A stretch of 64,000 nucleotides of DNA from Rhizobiaceae bacterium (GTDB lineage Bacteria > Pseudomonadota > Alphaproteobacteria > Rhizobiales > Rhizobiaceae), in assembly GCA_028281105.1 (NCBI GenBank), contig JANQKQ010000052.1, positions 98,522 through 162,521 of the forward strand, given 5' to 3'. Position numbers and translations under genes: made by a program. Under the pieces are notes generated by a model. The model made no database searches, had not been told where the DNA came from, and saw only the letters and a list, made by a program, of their open reading frames with translations. This document shows positions 48,281 through 58,433 of this stretch, piece after piece (the stretch's first letter is position 1; every line of letters starts with the position of its first letter).

Positions 48281-49717
48281 ATGCTTGGGTTGAGGTTTCT
48301 CTCGAACTGCGGTGGCAACGTTGCAACCACATTTGCACTTGCCATCCTACCTGTAATCGGTGCCGTAGCGGCCGCGGTGGACTACACCAACGCGCGGCGG
48401 GTCACTTCGCATATTCAGGAAGCCGCGGACAGCGCGGCGCTTGCTGCTGCCGGAATGGGCGGCAAGAAAACGACGGAAATGACCGCCCTGGCGGACTCGT
48501 TCTTCAACGTCAATTTGGACCCTCGATTTGCCGGAACGGTCAAAAAGTCAAATCTGAAAGTCAAAAGAAGCGACGGTGTCTACCAGTACAAATACAAAGT
48601 CGACGTGACGACCGACACATCCTTGTTCAAGCTGTTCGGCTATCGACAGTTGTCCACCCAGATTACGTCGACTGCAACCAGCGGGACGGACAATATGGAG
48701 ATTGTCCTGGTTCTCGACACGACCGGCTCGATGGGCAGATCGAACAAGATGAACTACCTCAAGGATGCGGTCGAAGATTTTGCAGACAAATTCGCCGGCT
48801 CGCGCGGCAGAACCAAGATCTCGATTGTCCCCTTCGACACCCAGGTGAAGGTCGACAATGTGAGGTTCAACAACCCTGCGTTTGATAACGTTCCCAATCC
48901 ATCGGCGGCGGGAACCGATTGCAATGCGCTCAGCGGTGACGAAAGAAGCATCTGTCTCAAATACCAGGCAAACTGCGCGACGCACCGGTCCGGCGATGAT
49001 GACGATGATGATGATGACGACGACGATGATGACGACGATGACAGCCGGCCCGCAGGTGGCAGTGACTTCTGCAAACAATACGCACCGAAGGACTCCAAAG
49101 ACAATTCGACGATCACCGCGAACAGTGATCTGCTCGGCGTATACAGGAGAACCTGGTCGGGATGCATGATTGACCGCCAGCAGCCATATGACGTGTCCGC
49201 TGCTTCGGCCAACTCGTCCGACAGCCGGACCCAGTATCCGCAAGCCCACTGCGCCGTCGGTTCGCTAAAGCCTATTCTGCCGCTGACCGGCAGCATGGCC
49301 GCGGTGAAGAGACATGCCAACCGTCTTCGGCCCTCCGGCAACACCAACATTACCATCGGGATTCAGTGGGGCGTGGAGACGCTGACCAAGCCGCGTCCTT
49401 TCGATGAGACGCAATCGGATATTCCGGCGAAAAATGTCCGCCAAATCATGATCGTTGCGACGGATGGCGTGAACACACAGAACCGGTGGACGACGAGGAC
49501 TTCGAACATCGATGCGCGCACGCGTTTGGCATGTTCAATGGCCAAGTCGATGACCGAACAGGTATTCACAATCCGTATCGTCGACGGAAATGCCAAGCTG
49601 TTGTCCGACTGTGCCTCATCGCCGCAGCACTTCCATAATCTGACCCGCGCGAACCAGCTAAGCGAAGTGTTCGAAAAAATCGCTGCTGAAATCACTCCCG
49701 TCCGGCTGGTCAATTGA
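48281..49717 (+). CDS. TadE/TadG-like pilus-assembly protein with VWA domain and poly-Asp tract
   Basis: This 478-aa protein has a TadE/TadG N terminus (NVATTFALAILPVIGAVAAA, one membrane helix, then YTNARRVTSHIQEAADSAAL). A von Willebrand factor A domain follows, with metal-site motif LVLDTTGSMG (Asp146) and the later ATDGVNTQNRW. An insertion holds several cysteines (TDCNALSG, SICLKYQANC, FCKQY) and 16 consecutive Asp (residues 239-254). The GCMIDRQQPYD element is typical of alphaproteobacterial TadG-like VWA proteins. No other tad/cpa genes are in the window, so it is an orphan member, probably exposed on the envelope. Confidence 0.88.
   Translation: MLGLRFLSNCGGNVATTFALAILPVIGAVAAAVDYTNARRVTSHIQEAADSAALAAAGMGGKKTTEMTALADSFFNVNLDPRFAGTVKKSNLKVKRSDGVYQYKYKVDVTTDTSLFKLFGYRQLSTQITSTATSGTDNMEIVLVLDTTGSMGRSNKMNYLKDAVEDFADKFAGSRGRTKISIVPFDTQVKVDNVRFNNPAFDNVPNPSAAGTDCNALSGDERSICLKYQANCATHRSGDDDDDDDDDDDDDDDDSRPAGGSDFCKQYAPKDSKDNSTITANSDLLGVYRRTWSGCMIDRQQPYDVSAASANSSDSRTQYPQAHCAVGSLKPILPLTGSMAAVKRHANRLRPSGNTNITIGIQWGVETLTKPRPFDETQSDIPAKNVRQIMIVATDGVNTQNRWTTRTSNIDARTRLACSMAKSMTEQVFTIRIVDGNAKLLSDCASSPQHFHNLTRANQLSEVFEKIAAEITPVRLVN
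48995..49042 (+). repeat. GAT/GAC codon repeat encoding 16 Asp
   Basis: Sixteen consecutive GAT or GAC codons lie inside the VWA protein gene. The mixture of synonymous codons shows it is maintained at protein level rather than a pure slippage repeat. Length variation between strains would be expected. A calcium-binding or spacer role is inference. Confidence 0.9.
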
Positions 49718-49744
49718 GCCGACACGGCTAGCGCGGCCGATCGA

Positions 49745-51775
49745 TCAGCGCGCGTTCATCGTCAGCAGCTCATAGCGCGCAACCGGCTCGTCTTCGCCGT
49801 TGAACAGTTCGACGTCCCAGCGCACCTCGCCGTGCTCGTCCGTACGGCCGGTCTTCTCGCACACCGTCAGCCGCACACGGATAGTCTCGCCCGGTGACAC
49901 CGGCTTGAGAAACCGCAGATTGTCCAACCCATAGTTGGCCAGCACCGGGCCCGGATCGGGGTCGACGAACAGGCCGGCCGCGAACGACAGCAGCAGGTAG
50001 CCGTGCGCCACCCGGCCTGGGAAGAACGGGTTGGCGGCCGCCGCTTCCTCGTCCATGTGGGCGTAGAACGTGTCGCCGGTGAAATCGGCGAAATGCTCGA
50101 TGTCCTCCAGCGTGATCTGCCGCGGCTGCGAATTGAACGTCTTGCCGATCGTCAGTTCACCGAACTTCAGCCGGAACGGATGCGGCCCGTCGGTCTGCGT
50201 CTTCGACCCATGCACCCAGGTGCCTGTGATTGCGCTCATCAGGTCGGGGTCGGCCTGGATCGCCGTGCGCTGCATATAGTGCAGCACGCCGCGCACCCCG
50301 CCCAGTTCCTCGCCGCCACCAGCGCGCCCCGGCCCGCCATGGACCATGTGCGGCAGCGGCGAGCCGTGTCCGGTGGCCGCCTTGCCGGTCGCCCGGTTGG
50401 CGAAATACAGCCGGCCGTGGAAAGGCCCGGCTCCATGAACGAACCGCCGCGCCACCTCGCCGTCGTTGGTGAACACGGAAGCCACCAGCCCGCCCTTGCC
50501 GCGATTGACCAGTTCGATCGCGTGATCCACGTCGCGATAGCCCATTACCGTGGCCACCGGCCCGAACGCTTCTAACTCGTGGACATGGCTAGCCCCGTCG
50601 GGGTCGGCGCAGCAATACAACATCGGCGGCAGAAACGCGCCCTTGTCCCGGTCGGCGCCCTCGACGGCAAAATCGCCCTCGTCACCGAACACCCGCTCGG
50701 CTTCCTCGCCGATCCTGCCCGCCACCGCCAGCACGTCTTCGCGCTGCGCCTGGCTCACCAGCGCCCCCATCCGCACGCCATCCAAACGAGGATCCCCGAT
50801 CGTGGTCGCCGCCAGTTTCGCGCCCAACGCTTCGATGAGCGGCTCGACCCGCCCGCGCGGCACCAGGATACGGCGGATGGCGGTGCACTTCTGCCCGGCT
50901 TTGACCGTCATCTCCTTGGTCGCCTCGCGCACCAGCGCATCGAACTCGGGCGAGCCCTGCTCGCCGTCCGGCCCGAGCACCGAGGCGTTGAGCGAATCCT
51001 GTTCGGCGACGAGCCGCACCGAATTGTCCGCGATCGCCGCATGCCGGCGCAGCTTGCCCGCCGTCGCCGCCGAACCGGTGAATGAGACCACGTCCTGGAA
51101 GCCCAAATGGTCGAGCAGGTCGCCGGCGCCGCCTGCCACCAGTTGGATGGCGCCGTCGGGAAAGATGCCGCTGTCGATCATCATGCGAAAGCACGCTTCG
51201 CTCAGATAGCCCGTCGCGCTCGCCGGCTTGACGATCGCCGGCATGCCCGCCAGCAAGGTGGGCGCCAGCTTCTCCAGCATGCCCCAGACCGGGAAGTTGA
51301 ACGCGTTGATGTGCACGGCAACGCCCGGCAGCGGTGTGGCCACATGCTGGCCGACGAAATTGCCCTCGCGCGACAGCATCTCCAGGGCGCCGTCGCGATA
51401 CACCGTGCCGTCCGGCATCTCGCGCCGGCCCTTGGACGAATAGACGAACAAGGTGGAGATGCCGCCGTCGATATCGATGGCCCCGTCGGCCCGCGTCGCA
51501 CCGGTCAGATAGGAAAGCTCATACAGCGCCTCGCGCTGCTCGTTGAGATAGGCCGCCAGCGCCTTAAGACGGTGAGCACGCTCATGGAAGGTCAGCGCCC
51601 GCAGCGCCGGCCCGCCGACTTCTCGGGCATGAGCGGCCATGGCTGCGAAATCGAGCCCGCCGCTGCCGGCACGCGCCACAGGCTCACCGTCGACCGCTCC
51701 CAGGATCGTTCGCGCATCCGCCGGCGGCGGCACCCACTCGCCGAGCGCATAGGAATAAACGTCAATGATGCCCAA
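49745..51775 (-). CDS. paaZ: Bifunctional oxepin-CoA hydrolase / 3-oxo-5,6-dehydrosuberyl-CoA semialdehyde dehydrogenase
   Basis: This 676-aa fusion opens the oxepin-CoA ring (MaoC-like C-terminal part) and oxidises the resulting aldehyde (ALDH N-terminal part). The ALDH part has the catalytic Glu in AEQDSLNASVLG, the Cys in KAGQKCTAIRRI, HVHELEAFGPVATV and GHGSPLPHMVHGGPGRAGGG. The MaoC hydratase part has FADFTGDTFYAHMDEEAAAA and VAHGYLLLSFAAGLF. Both halves match PaaZ. A TTG at 51775, preceded by GGGGAGGGG, gives the normal length with the start IIDVYSYALGEW. It is the last gene of the paaABCDE-Z run, 41 bp after paaE. Confidence 0.95.
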   Translation of the reverse strand: MGIIDVYSYALGEWVPPPADARTILGAVDGEPVARAGSGGLDFAAMAAHAREVGGPALRALTFHERAHRLKALAAYLNEQREALYELSYLTGATRADGAIDIDGGISTLFVYSSKGRREMPDGTVYRDGALEMLSREGNFVGQHVATPLPGVAVHINAFNFPVWGMLEKLAPTLLAGMPAIVKPASATGYLSEACFRMMIDSGIFPDGAIQLVAGGAGDLLDHLGFQDVVSFTGSAATAGKLRRHAAIADNSVRLVAEQDSLNASVLGPDGEQGSPEFDALVREATKEMTVKAGQKCTAIRRILVPRGRVEPLIEALGAKLAATTIGDPRLDGVRMGALVSQAQREDVLAVAGRIGEEAERVFGDEGDFAVEGADRDKGAFLPPMLYCCADPDGASHVHELEAFGPVATVMGYRDVDHAIELVNRGKGGLVASVFTNDGEVARRFVHGAGPFHGRLYFANRATGKAATGHGSPLPHMVHGGPGRAGGGEELGGVRGVLHYMQRTAIQADPDLMSAITGTWVHGSKTQTDGPHPFRLKFGELTIGKTFNSQPRQITLEDIEHFADFTGDTFYAHMDEEAAAANPFFPGRVAHGYLLLSFAAGLFVDPDPGPVLANYGLDNLRFLKPVSPGETIRVRLTVCEKTGRTDEHGEVRWDVELFNGEDEPVARYELLTMNAR

Positions 51776-51816
51776 AAACCCCTCCCCTGGTTGGCAGATC
51801 GGTGGTGTCGGCGACG

Positions 51817-52950
51817 CTATGCGGCGTCGAAATCCAATACCAGGCGGTCGGTGGTCGGCCGGCTCTGGCAGGCAAGCACGAAGCCGGCCTCCAGCTCCCA
51901 CGGCTGCAGCGCATAGTTGACCGCCATCTCCACCTTGCCTTCGACCAGCCGGCAGCGGCAGGTCGCGCACATGCCGCCCGCACACGAAAACGGCAGGTCG
52001 AGCCCGGCCTGCTCGGCCGCCTTCAGCACGGTCAGCTTGGGATCGTCGAGCACGAATTGCTTTCTCAACCCGTCGAGCACCACCGAGACGGACACCCCGG
52101 CCTTGGCGGCCTCCACCGTGCTTTGCGACGGCTGGGCGGGCTGCGCATCTTCGGCGGGCGTAAAGCGCTCGATGTGGATCGCTTGCGCCGCCGCGCCCAT
52201 CGACTGGCAGAAGTCCTGTGCATCCTCGATCATCTGTCCGGGCCCGCATAGGAAAATATCGTCTGCATTCGCCGGATCGATCAGCTCCACCCCGGCAAGC
52301 GCCATCAGCGAACCGCGATCCACCCGGCCGTTGAACAAATCCACGTCCTGGGCCTGCCGGCTCAGCATGTGGATCAGCCGGAACCGTTCGACGAACCGGT
52401 CCTTGAGGTCCTCGATCTCCTCGCGGAACATGATCGAGGCGGTCTCCCGGTTGCCGTACACCAGGGTCACTTCGCTTCCCCGCTCGCCCTCCAGCACCGC
52501 GCGCACGATCGAAAGGACCGGCGTGATGCCGGAGCCCGCCGCGATCGCCAGAACCTCGCGCGCGCCGTTGGGATCGATATCGACGGTGAACCGGCCGTCC
52601 GGCGTCATCACGTCGATCTCGTCGCCTGCCGCAAGGCTTTCGTTGGCCCAGGTGGAGAAACGGCCGCCATCCACCCGGCGGATGCCCACCCGCAGATAGC
52701 CGTCGTCGGGAACGCAGCAGATCGAGTAGGAGCGCCGCAGGTCCTGGCCGTCGATGGTCGCGCGCAAGGTCAGGTACTGTCCCGGCGTGAAGGCGTAGGC
52801 ATCGCACAGGTGCTCGGGAACTTCGAACCGAACGGAGATCGAGTCGGGCGTCTCACGCCGCACCTGCTCGACGGTCAGCCGATGAAACGCCGGCTTGGCC
52901 CCGCGCCCGGCGGTCGTCTCAGATGCACTTGAAATATTCGAAAGGTTCAT
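51817..52950 (-). CDS. paaE: Phenylacetyl-CoA 1,2-epoxidase reductase subunit
   Basis: This 377-aa electron-transfer subunit passes NADPH electrons to the diiron epoxidase. It has an FAD/NAD domain with LRRSYSICCVPDDG and AIAAGSGITPVLSIVRAVLE, then a C-terminal plant-type [2Fe-2S] ferredoxin domain with CAGGMCATCRCRLVEGK and a final FVLACQSRP cysteine. The N terminus is about 20 residues longer than E. coli PaaE and no later start codon exists before the conserved region. It therefore overlaps paaD by 32 bp. Confidence 0.95.
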   Translation of the reverse strand: MNLSNISSASETTAGRGAKPAFHRLTVEQVRRETPDSISVRFEVPEHLCDAYAFTPGQYLTLRATIDGQDLRRSYSICCVPDDGYLRVGIRRVDGGRFSTWANESLAAGDEIDVMTPDGRFTVDIDPNGAREVLAIAAGSGITPVLSIVRAVLEGERGSEVTLVYGNRETASIMFREEIEDLKDRFVERFRLIHMLSRQAQDVDLFNGRVDRGSLMALAGVELIDPANADDIFLCGPGQMIEDAQDFCQSMGAAAQAIHIERFTPAEDAQPAQPSQSTVEAAKAGVSVSVVLDGLRKQFVLDDPKLTVLKAAEQAGLDLPFSCAGGMCATCRCRLVEGKVEMAVNYALQPWELEAGFVLACQSRPTTDRLVLDFDAA

Positions 52951-53446
52951 GGCAGTCGTCGCATTGATAGAGCGCCTTGCAGGCGGTGGCGCCGAATTCG
53001 CTGATGCGCTTGGCCCTGTGCGAACCGCAGCGCGGACAATCAGGCTTGTCCTCGTCGAACAATGCCCGTTTCGAAGCGGAGCCCCGCACCGGCGGCGCGA
53101 TGCCTGCGGCGATCAGCTTGCGCCGTCCTTCGTCGGTGATCCAGTCGGTGGTCCAGGCCGGCGAGATGACGCGCTCGACCCGGGCATCGAAGCCGGCCTT
53201 CAAAAGCGCGGTCTCCACCTCCATCTCGATGAGACTGACCGCCGGGCAGCCGGAATAGGTTGGCGAGAGTTTCGCCGTCACCGAGCCGTCTTCGCCGACC
53301 ACTACGTCGCGCAGAATCCCTAGGTCCTCCACCGTCACCATCGGCAGCTCCGGATCGCACACGCTCGCAGCAGCCACCCACGCTCGGCGCTGCGCGCTTG
53401 CGCGATCTGGTGTCTCGCCCACCCTTCTTTCAGCCACCGCTACCAT
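52919..53446 (-). CDS. paaD: Phenylacetyl-CoA epoxidase subunit PaaD (DUF59/MIP18-like)
   Basis: This 175-aa protein is needed for maturation of the epoxidase. It has an N-terminal DUF59 domain (VCDPELPMVTVEDLGILRDV and KLSPTYSGCPAVSLIEMEVE) and a C-terminal zinc-ribbon-like part (DCPRCGSHRAKRISEFG, CKALYQCDDCHEPFEYFKC). The ATG at 53446 overlaps the paaC stop by 7 bp. A longer frame upstream only mirrors paaC. The order paaA-B-C-D-E is the standard one. Confidence 0.92.
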   Translation of the reverse strand: MVAVAERRVGETPDRASAQRRAWVAAASVCDPELPMVTVEDLGILRDVVVGEDGSVTAKLSPTYSGCPAVSLIEMEVETALLKAGFDARVERVISPAWTTDWITDEGRRKLIAAGIAPPVRGSASKRALFDEDKPDCPRCGSHRAKRISEFGATACKALYQCDDCHEPFEYFKCI

Positions 53447-54216
53447 GCCAGCCCCGGATAGGCGCGCTGCATGTACTGCAATTCGGCCAACAGAAAGCCC
53501 ATCGCCTCGCCGTGGCGGCCGGCACGCCCTCCGGCGATCGGCGCCGCTTCGAGCAGGTCCATCGACAATTCCGCCTCGGCGAAAATCTCCCCGACGCGCG
53601 CATGCCACGCCTGCTCCAACGAAGAGGGCAGCGGCGCAACGCCGGCATCGGCCAGCTGGACGGCAAGCTCGTCGTCGGCGAACATCTCGCCCACATAAGG
53701 CGCGAGCGCCCGCACCGCTTCCGCCATGCGCTGCGCGCTCACATCCGTACCGTCGCCCAGCCGGATCACCCAGCCGCCGGCATGGCGCACGTGATAGGCG
53801 GCCTCCTTGCCGGCCTTGGCGGCGATGCCCGCCAGCGTCTCGTGGGTCGAACCGGCCGCAGCATCCCAGAACAGTTCCATGAACACCGAAAAGAACAGCT
53901 GCCGCGCCACGGTGTGGGCGAAGTCGCCGTTCGGCCGCTCAACCAGCAACAGGTTGCGATATTCGTGCTCCAGCCGCACATAGGCGAGCTGATCTTCGTC
54001 GCGGCCCTCGCCCCCGACTTCACCGGCATAGGCGTACAGCGCGCGCGCCTGTCCGATCAGGTCCAATGCGATATTGGGCAGCGCCAGATCCTCCTCCAGC
54101 ATCGGCGCGTGGCCGCACCACTCCGACACCCGGTGACCCAGCACCAGATGATCATCGGCCAGGCGCAGAACGCCCGCGAACAGCGCCTCGCGATCCACCG
54201 AACGGGAGGAAGCCAT
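53440..54216 (-). CDS. paaC: Phenylacetyl-CoA epoxidase subunit PaaC
   Basis: This 258-aa structural subunit of the PaaABCE complex is a ferritin-like helical protein. It has LGHRVSEWCGHAPMLEEDLA, the degenerate diiron-site region YVRLEHEYRNLLLVERPNGD and KEAAYHVRHAGGWVIRLGDG. PaaC pairs with catalytic PaaA. The ATG at 54216 overlaps the paaB stop (TGATG). A GTG one codon earlier is open but less likely. Confidence 0.95.
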   Translation of the reverse strand: MASSRSVDREALFAGVLRLADDHLVLGHRVSEWCGHAPMLEEDLALPNIALDLIGQARALYAYAGEVGGEGRDEDQLAYVRLEHEYRNLLLVERPNGDFAHTVARQLFFSVFMELFWDAAAGSTHETLAGIAAKAGKEAAYHVRHAGGWVIRLGDGTDVSAQRMAEAVRALAPYVGEMFADDELAVQLADAGVAPLPSSLEQAWHARVGEIFAEAELSMDLLEAAPIAGGRAGRHGEAMGFLLAELQYMQRAYPGLAW

Positions 54217-54569
54217 CACATATGCCCCACTTCGTCGGGAATGTCGTAGAAGGTCGGATGGCGGTAAATCTTCGAGGCGGCCGGCTCGAACATCTCGTCT
54301 TTGTGAGCGGGATCCGACGCGGTGATCGTCGCCGATTCCACCACCCAGATCGAAGTGCCTTCGTTGCGGCGCGTATACACGTCGCGCGCGCTCTGCAGCG
54401 CCATTTCCGCATCACCGGCGTGCAGAGAACCCACGTGACGATGCGACAGCCCGTTGCGCGGGCGGATGAACACCTCCCACAGGGGCAGTTCGTGTGTGGC
54501 CGACGCCGCGTCGCCGGCTTGGTCGGCCGGGGCCTTCGATTGCTTCTTTTTCTTGGTGGTTTTCGCCAT
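54216..54569 (-). CDS. paaB: Phenylacetyl-CoA epoxidase subunit PaaB
   Basis: This 117-aa protein matches PaaB from ELPLWEVFIRPRNGLSHRHV, LHAGDAEMALQSARDVYTRR and NEGTSIWVVESATI to the C-terminal YRHPTFYDIPDEVGHM. The first 25 residues (MAKTTKKKKQSKAPADQAGD then AASAT) are a lysine-rich extension absent from short PaaB proteins of about 95 residues. The ATG at 54569 lies 5 bp after paaA. PaaB bridges PaaAC dimers in the complex. Confidence 0.93.
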   Translation of the reverse strand: MAKTTKKKKQSKAPADQAGDAASATHELPLWEVFIRPRNGLSHRHVGSLHAGDAEMALQSARDVYTRRNEGTSIWVVESATITASDPAHKDEMFEPAASKIYRHPTFYDIPDEVGHM

Positions 54570-54574
54570 TGTCC

Positions 54575-55570
54575 TTACTCCGCAGCCTGCCGGCTCGCTT
54601 GTTGGCGTTCGGCGCGCTTGCGCGCATGCGCCAGAGCGGCTTCGCGCACCCAGGCACCGTCCTCCCAGGCCTTCGTGCGCGCGGCGATGCGCTCGGTGTT
54701 CATGATCCCGCCGCCGCCGACCACGCGCCAGAACTCGTCCCAGTCGATCGGTCCGATATCGTAGGAGCCGCGCTCCTCGTTCCACTTCAAGTCCGGGTCC
54801 GGCACAGTAAGGCCGAGAAACTCCGCTTGCGGCACGGTCGCGTCGACGAATTTCTGACGCAGCTCGTCGTTGGTGAAGCGCTTGATCTTCCACTTCATCG
54901 ACTGGTCGCCGTGGGTGGAATCCGCATCGTGCGGCCCGAACATCATCAGCGACGGCCACCACCAGCGATTGAGCGCGTCCTGAGCCATCGCCTTCTGCGC
55001 ATCCGAGCCATTCGCTAGCGCCAACATGATCTCGTAGCCCTGGCGCTGGTGAAAGCTCTCCTCCTTGCACACGCGGATCATCGCGCGCGCATAGGGGCCG
55101 AACGAACTGCGGCACAGCGGGATCTGGTTCATGATTGCCGCACCGTCCACCAGCCAGCCGATCGCGCCGATATCGGCCCAGGTCAGCGTCGGATAGTTGA
55201 AGATCGAAGAATATTTCGCCTTGCCGGTCAGAAGCTCTTCCGTCATCTGATCGCGGCTGGCGCCCAGCGTCTCGGCGGCGCAGTACAGATACAGCCCGTG
55301 GCCGCCCTCGTCCTGCACCTTGGCCAGCAGCGCCGCCTTGCGTTTCAGCGTCGGCGCGCGCGTGATCCAGTTGCCCTCGGGCAGCATACCGACGATCTCC
55401 GAATGCGCGTGCTGGCCGATCATGCGGATCAGCGTGCGCCGATAGCCGGCCGGCATCTCGTCGTTGGGTTCGATCTTCTCTTCCGCGTCGATGCGCGCCT
55501 GGAAGCGGTCGAGAAACGCCTCGTCCTCTTGCGTCGCCCCGTCGGCGCCGATCAGGCCCTGGGAATACAT
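54575..55570 (-). CDS. paaA: Phenylacetyl-CoA epoxidase catalytic subunit PaaA
   Basis: This 331-aa diiron oxygenase subunit inserts one oxygen into phenylacetyl-CoA. Iron-ligand motifs are in [40 protein letters not shown] and [19 protein letters not shown]. The conserved [20 protein letters not shown] is also present. GGAGGAGAG precedes the ATG. The spaced inverted repeat at 55606-55644 lies 36 bp upstream of the start, probably the PaaX operator of the paaABCDE-Z transcription unit. Confidence 0.97.
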   Translation of the reverse strand: MYSQGLIGADGATQEDEAFLDRFQARIDAEEKIEPNDEMPAGYRRTLIRMIGQHAHSEIVGMLPEGNWITRAPTLKRKAALLAKVQDEGGHGLYLYCAAETLGASRDQMTEELLTGKAKYSSIFNYPTLTWADIGAIGWLVDGAAIMNQIPLCRSSFGPYARAMIRVCKEESFHQRQGYEIMLALANGSDAQKAMAQDALNRWWWPSLMMFGPHDADSTHGDQSMKWKIKRFTNDELRQKFVDATVPQAEFLGLTVPDPDLKWNEERGSYDIGPIDWDEFWRVVGGGGIMNTERIAARTKAWEDGAWVREAALAHARKRAERQQASRQAAE

Positions 55571-55605
55571 GCGGGTTCGCTCTCCTCCAGCAGTGCTCGT
55601 TTATA

Positions 55606-55644
55606 TGTTACAGAATTTATCTACTCAACAGAAAATCTGTAACA
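55606..55644. promoter_or_regulatory. Probable PaaX operator upstream of paaA
   Basis: TGTTACAGA-N21-TCTGTAACA is a perfect 9-bp inverted repeat, extendable to 11 bp (TATGTTACAGA / TCTGTAACATA). The same half-sites with the same 21-bp spacing recur upstream of paaG (59308-59346). Matching sites before the two paa units, and nowhere else noticed, indicate the pathway regulator's operator. Confidence 0.75.
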
Positions 55645-55662
55645 TATGTGGATTGCTTTTCC

Positions 55663-56610
55663 TCACCTGTCGTTACGATGGGTGAAGCGGTTCGCCAGCT
55701 CGTCCGACGGCGGCGGCAGACGCCCGCCGGGCGCCCCTTCGCAGCGGTCGAGCCACGTCTCGCTCGCGGGCAGCAGTTCGCGGTAAAGCAGCGCCACCAA
55801 CTGCCGCGCGTCGTGGCCCGGCCAGCCCGACGGGCGCATCTCGTCGGGCACATGCACGTCCTTCAACACGATGCGCCGCCACACATGAATGAGCAGCGTG
55901 CGCGCGGTGATCGCGTCCAGCGGGTCGAGCCGCTTTCCGCCGGCCAGTTCATCGGCGAGCGGACTGAACAGCCGCCAGGCATCTTCATAGAGCTGATCGA
56001 GCGCCCCGCCGGCCGGCGTCGCCAGCAGTCGGTCACCGGTCCATGAGTGCGAGCGCAGGCGGAACAGTTCGACCGGCAGATCGGCGTCGGGTTGCTCGGC
56101 GCGCTCGGTCCACGGACGCACGTGCAGACCATCGCCCGTACGATGAAAGCCGAGCGCAACCAGCCTGGCTTGCTCATCGGCCGAAAGCGGCCTGCCGCCG
56201 GCCGCCACCGCCGCCTGCCACTCTCCAACCCAGGTTGCGCCCGAAGGCGAATAGATCCGGCGCGAGGCGGCAAGCGTCTGCGCCAAGCCACTCTGCGTCA
56301 GCCTGTAGTAACTGGACCGACCCGCCCGCTCGCGCTCGACCCAGCCATCGATCGCAAGCCGCGACATGGCGGTGCGCAGCGCATTGTTCTCGATGCCCAT
56401 ACGGCCCGTGATCTGGCTGAGCGCGCCCAGCCGCAGCATCCCGCCGCGCGGCACCACCGCATCTCCGAACACGGTCATCGCAACCGACCACACGCGCAGT
56501 TTGTCACCCAGACGCCGATCCCGCCCGTTGAGCTGTTCGATCAGCACATCGAGCGCGCCGCCGGAATCGGCCGGCGATCGCTCAACCGTAGCGGTAGGTT
56601 GGCTCGCCAT
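55663..56610 (-). CDS. paaX: PaaX family transcriptional repressor
   Basis: This 315-aa GntR-like repressor is released by phenylacetyl-CoA in known cases. The N-terminal winged helix is VPRGGMLRLGALSQITGRMG, then IENNALRTAMSRLAIDGWVE. The PaaX middle domain has RAGRSSYYRLTQSGLAQTLA. The C-terminal part has PDEMRPSGWPGHDARQLVAL, typical of PaaX. It follows paaK by 4 bp and sits between the two paa promoters, where it would control both. Confidence 0.93.
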   Translation of the reverse strand: MASQPTATVERSPADSGGALDVLIEQLNGRDRRLGDKLRVWSVAMTVFGDAVVPRGGMLRLGALSQITGRMGIENNALRTAMSRLAIDGWVERERAGRSSYYRLTQSGLAQTLAASRRIYSPSGATWVGEWQAAVAAGGRPLSADEQARLVALGFHRTGDGLHVRPWTERAEQPDADLPVELFRLRSHSWTGDRLLATPAGGALDQLYEDAWRLFSPLADELAGGKRLDPLDAITARTLLIHVWRRIVLKDVHVPDEMRPSGWPGHDARQLVALLYRELLPASETWLDRCEGAPGGRLPPPSDELANRFTHRNDR

Positions 56611-56614
56611 CGCG

Positions 56615-57925
<1,311 letters not shown>

Positions 57926-57956
57926 TCGCATATCCCCAAAAACTGTGGATTCATGA

Positions 57957-58433
57957 TCATGCTGGCGGCCCGTCGTCCGGCAGGTGCTGCCCTTTGACCG
58001 TGCGCGAATGGCCGCGGAACTCGGCAATCACCTGGCCTTTCTGGTCGGTGACCGTGACATCGTAGATGCCGGAGCGGCCGTGGCTGATGCGCTCGACCGC
58101 CTCGGCCGTCAGCCGGTCGCCGGCATAGGCGGGCGCCACGAAGGTGACGGCGCAGTGCTGGGCGACGGCGAACTGGTTGGCGCCGTTGCACGCAAATGCG
58201 AACGCGCTGTCGGCAAGCGCGAAAATGAAGCCGCCGTGACAGATGTCCTGGCCGTTGGTCATGCGCCCATCGACGGTCATGGCGAGCCGCGCCCGGCCGG
58301 CGGCGATCTCTACGATCTCCATGCCCAGCCCGCGCGAGGCGTCGTCGTTGGCCCACATCACATCAGCGCAGGCGCGGGCCAGCTCGTCCGGGCTCATCTG
58401 CGAGACCGGCGTGGCTTGCGGTTTGCCGCTCAT
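57957..58433 (-). CDS. paaI: PaaI family hotdog thioesterase
   Basis: This 158-aa acyl-CoA thioesterase of the hotdog fold hydrolyses dead-end ring-hydroxylated phenylacetyl-CoA derivatives, rescuing CoA. Family marks are GRMTNGQDICHGGFIFALAD (helix start) with SAFAFACNGANQFAVAQHCA, then FVAPAYAGDRLTAEAVERIS. The start overlaps the paaG stop (ATGA), so it is translationally coupled within paaG-I-K-X. Confidence 0.94.
   Translation of the reverse strand: MSGKPQATPVSQMSPDELARACADVMWANDDASRGLGMEIVEIAAGRARLAMTVDGRMTNGQDICHGGFIFALADSAFAFACNGANQFAVAQHCAVTFVAPAYAGDRLTAEAVERISHGRSGIYDVTVTDQKGQVIAEFRGHSRTVKGQHLPDDGPPA

Noticed and set aside
48995..49042. A short tandem repeat that could suggest a CRISPR-like or slippage array
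   Set aside because: It is a run of Asp codons within an intact gene, with no spacers.
51776..52807. An apparent 344-residue N-terminal extension of PaaZ, suggesting a fusion
   Set aside because: It is the paaE coding region read in the wrong frame. A TTG with a strong ribosome site at 51775 gives normal PaaZ length.
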